DNA from: Membranipora membranacea
Taxonomy: Eukaryota; Bryozoa; Gymnolaemata; Cheilostomatida; Membraniporidae
DNA length: 64,000 nt
NCBI GenBank assembly: GCA_914767715.1
Contig: OU612068.1
Coordinates: 30,504,001-30,568,000 of the forward strand
Direction: 5' to 3'
Shown here: in pieces, positions 62,301 through 64,000 of the stretch
Layout: every line of letters begins with the position of its first letter
How positions within the stretch are numbered: position 1 is the first letter of the stretch
Made by a program: the position numbers and the translations under genes
Notes under the pieces: model-generated
Database searches by the model: none
The model's input: only the letters and a program-made list of their open reading frames with translations
Told to the model about the DNA's origin: nothing

Positions 62301-64000
62301 ACTATAAGGACATCTAAATTCACCGTAAGAAAACAATAAGACTACTATAAGGACATCTAAATTCACCGTAAGAAAGCGATAAGACTACTATAAGGACATC
62401 TAAATTCACCGTAAGAAAACAATAAGACTACTATAAGGACATCTAAATTCACCGTAAGAAAACAATAAGACTACTATAAGGACATCTAAATTCACCGTAA
62501 GAAAACGATAATACTACTATAAGGACATCTAAATTCACCGTAAGAAAACAATAAGACTACTATAAGGACATCTAAATTCACCGTAAGAAAGCGATAATAC
62601 TACTATAAGGACATCTAAATTCACCGTAAGAAAGCGTTAATACTACTATAAGGACATCTAAATTCACCGTAAGAAAACAATAAGACTACTATAAGGACAT
62701 CTAAATTCACCGTAAGAAAACAATAAGACTACTATAAGGACATCTAAATTCACCGTAAGATAACGATAATACTACTATAAGGACATCTAAATTCACCGTA
62801 AGAAAACAATAAGACTACTATAAGGACATCTAAATTCACCGTAAGAAAACAATAAGACTACTATAAGGACATCTAAATTCACCGTAAGAAAGCGATAAGA
62901 CTACTATAAGGACATCTAAATTCACCGTAAGAAAACAATAAGACTACTATAAGGACATCTAAATTCACCGTAAGAAAACAATAAGACTACTATAAGGACA
63001 TCTAAATTCACCGTAAGATAACGATAATACTACTATAAGGACATCTAAATTCACCGTAAGAAAACAATAAGACTACTATAAGGCCATCTAAATTCACCGT
63101 AAGAAAGCGATAAGACTACTATAAGGACATCTAAATTCACCGTAAGAAAACAATAAGACTACTATAAGGACATCTAAATTCACCGTAAGAAAGCGATAAG
63201 ACTACTATAAGGACATCTAAATTCACCGTAAGAAAACAATAAGACTACTATAAGGACATCTAAATTCACCGTAAGAAAACAATAAGACTACTATAAGGAC
63301 ATCTAAATTCACCGTAAGAAAACGATAATACTACTATAAGGACATCTAAATTCACCGTAAGAAAACAATAAGACTACTATAAGGACATCTAAATTCACCG
63401 TAAGAAAGCGATAATACTACTATAAGGACATCTAAATTCACCGTAAGAAAGCGTTAATACTACTATAAGGACATCTAAATTCACCGTAAGATAACGATAA
63501 TACTACTATAAGGACATCTAAATTCACCGTAAGAAAACAATAAGACTACTATAAGGACATCTAAATTCACCGTAAGAAAACAATAAGACTACTATAAGGA
63601 CATCTAAATTCACCGTAAGAAAACGATAAGACTACTATAAGGACATCTAAATTCACCGTAAGAAAAGGATAATACTACTATAAGGACATCTAAATTCACC
63701 GTAAGAAAGCGATAAGACTACTATAAGGACATCTAAATTCACCGTAAGATAACGATAATACTACTATAAGGACATCTAAATTCACCGTAAGAAAACAATA
63801 AGACTACTATAAGGACATCTAAATTCACCGTAAGAAAGCGATAAGACTACTATAAGGACATCTAAATTCACCGTAAGAAAACAATAAGACTACTATAAGG
63901 ACATCTAAATTCACCGTAAGATAACGATAATACTACTATAAGGACATCTAAATTCACCGTAAGAAAACAATAAGACTACTATAAGGACATCTAAATTCAC
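56362..64000. repeat. 43-bp satellite array in AMDHD1 intron 6 (continues beyond window)
   Basis: Consensus monomer: AAGACTACTATAAGGACATC, TAAATTCACCGTAAGAAARC, GAT. About 178 monomers in 7.6 kb, interrupted once near 57576-57695 by the copied leader. Variation is concentrated in the last third (AAAACAATAAG, AAAGCGATAAG, AAAACGATAAG, AAAAGGATAAT, ATAACGATAAT). Rare markers reveal higher-order periods: CCGTAGGAAAG at 60001 and 61291 (1,290 bp, 30 monomers), and GCGTTAAT at 62634 and 63451 (817 bp, 19 monomers). No open frame or spacer structure. Confidence 0.95.

Noticed and set aside
56362-64000. CRISPR-like array of short regular repeats
   Set aside because: Monomers are contiguous with no unique spacers, no cas-like genes exist, and the host genes are split animal genes. 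It is a satellite.

Overview
The window is metazoan nuclear DNA: split genes with GT-AG introns, mostly 80-600 bp, encoding clear orthologues of animal proteins, set in AT-rich, repeat-laden spacers. Compact genes with human-like RNF10, CK2-beta, POMGNT2 and AMDHD1 suit an early-branching animal such as a demosponge. That placement is inference; no diagnostic lineage marker was found.

Layout. 1-4971 (minus): RNF10-type RING ubiquitin ligase, 12 exons, 3' end beyond the left edge. 7501-9030 (minus): a small unrecognised Cys-rich gene, apparently split by an 841-bp palindromic element. 9762-13596 (minus): a four-exon gene for a disordered acidic/Ser-rich protein of 586 aa, with a second possible last exon. 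16593-18327 (minus): a POMGNT2-like O-mannose glycosyltransferase without the usual C-terminal FN3 domain. 18.3-25.6 kb: a repeat island with two LINE fragments, one carrying a nested hAT-like MITE, plus minisatellites, a SINE-like element and another inverted-repeat element. 25956-29607 (plus): a five-exon gene for a 337-aa nuclear-looking protein. 29955-32171 (minus): complete casein kinase II beta with an extra, duplicated terminal exon. 33950 to beyond the right edge (plus): AMDHD1 (imidazolonepropionase), six exons visible.

AMDHD1 is the remarkable locus. Intron 4 is 18.5 kb because it holds five head-to-tail, apparently identical copies of a 3,182-bp unit, bracketed by inverted dispersed repeats, with a hAT element next to it. 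Intron 6 opens into a 43-bp satellite that runs to the window end (at least 7.6 kb, about 178 monomers), with higher-order periods of 30 and 19 monomers. CSNK2B and AMDHD1 are divergent across a short spacer holding a tandemly duplicated putative noncoding first exon.

The genes are mostly unrelated housekeeping functions (ubiquitination, kinase regulation, dystroglycan-type glycosylation, histidine breakdown); there is no operon-like logic. Exon boundaries were set by hand from splice consensus, reading-frame phase and, for the named genes, remembered family conservation. No alignment or transcript data were available.
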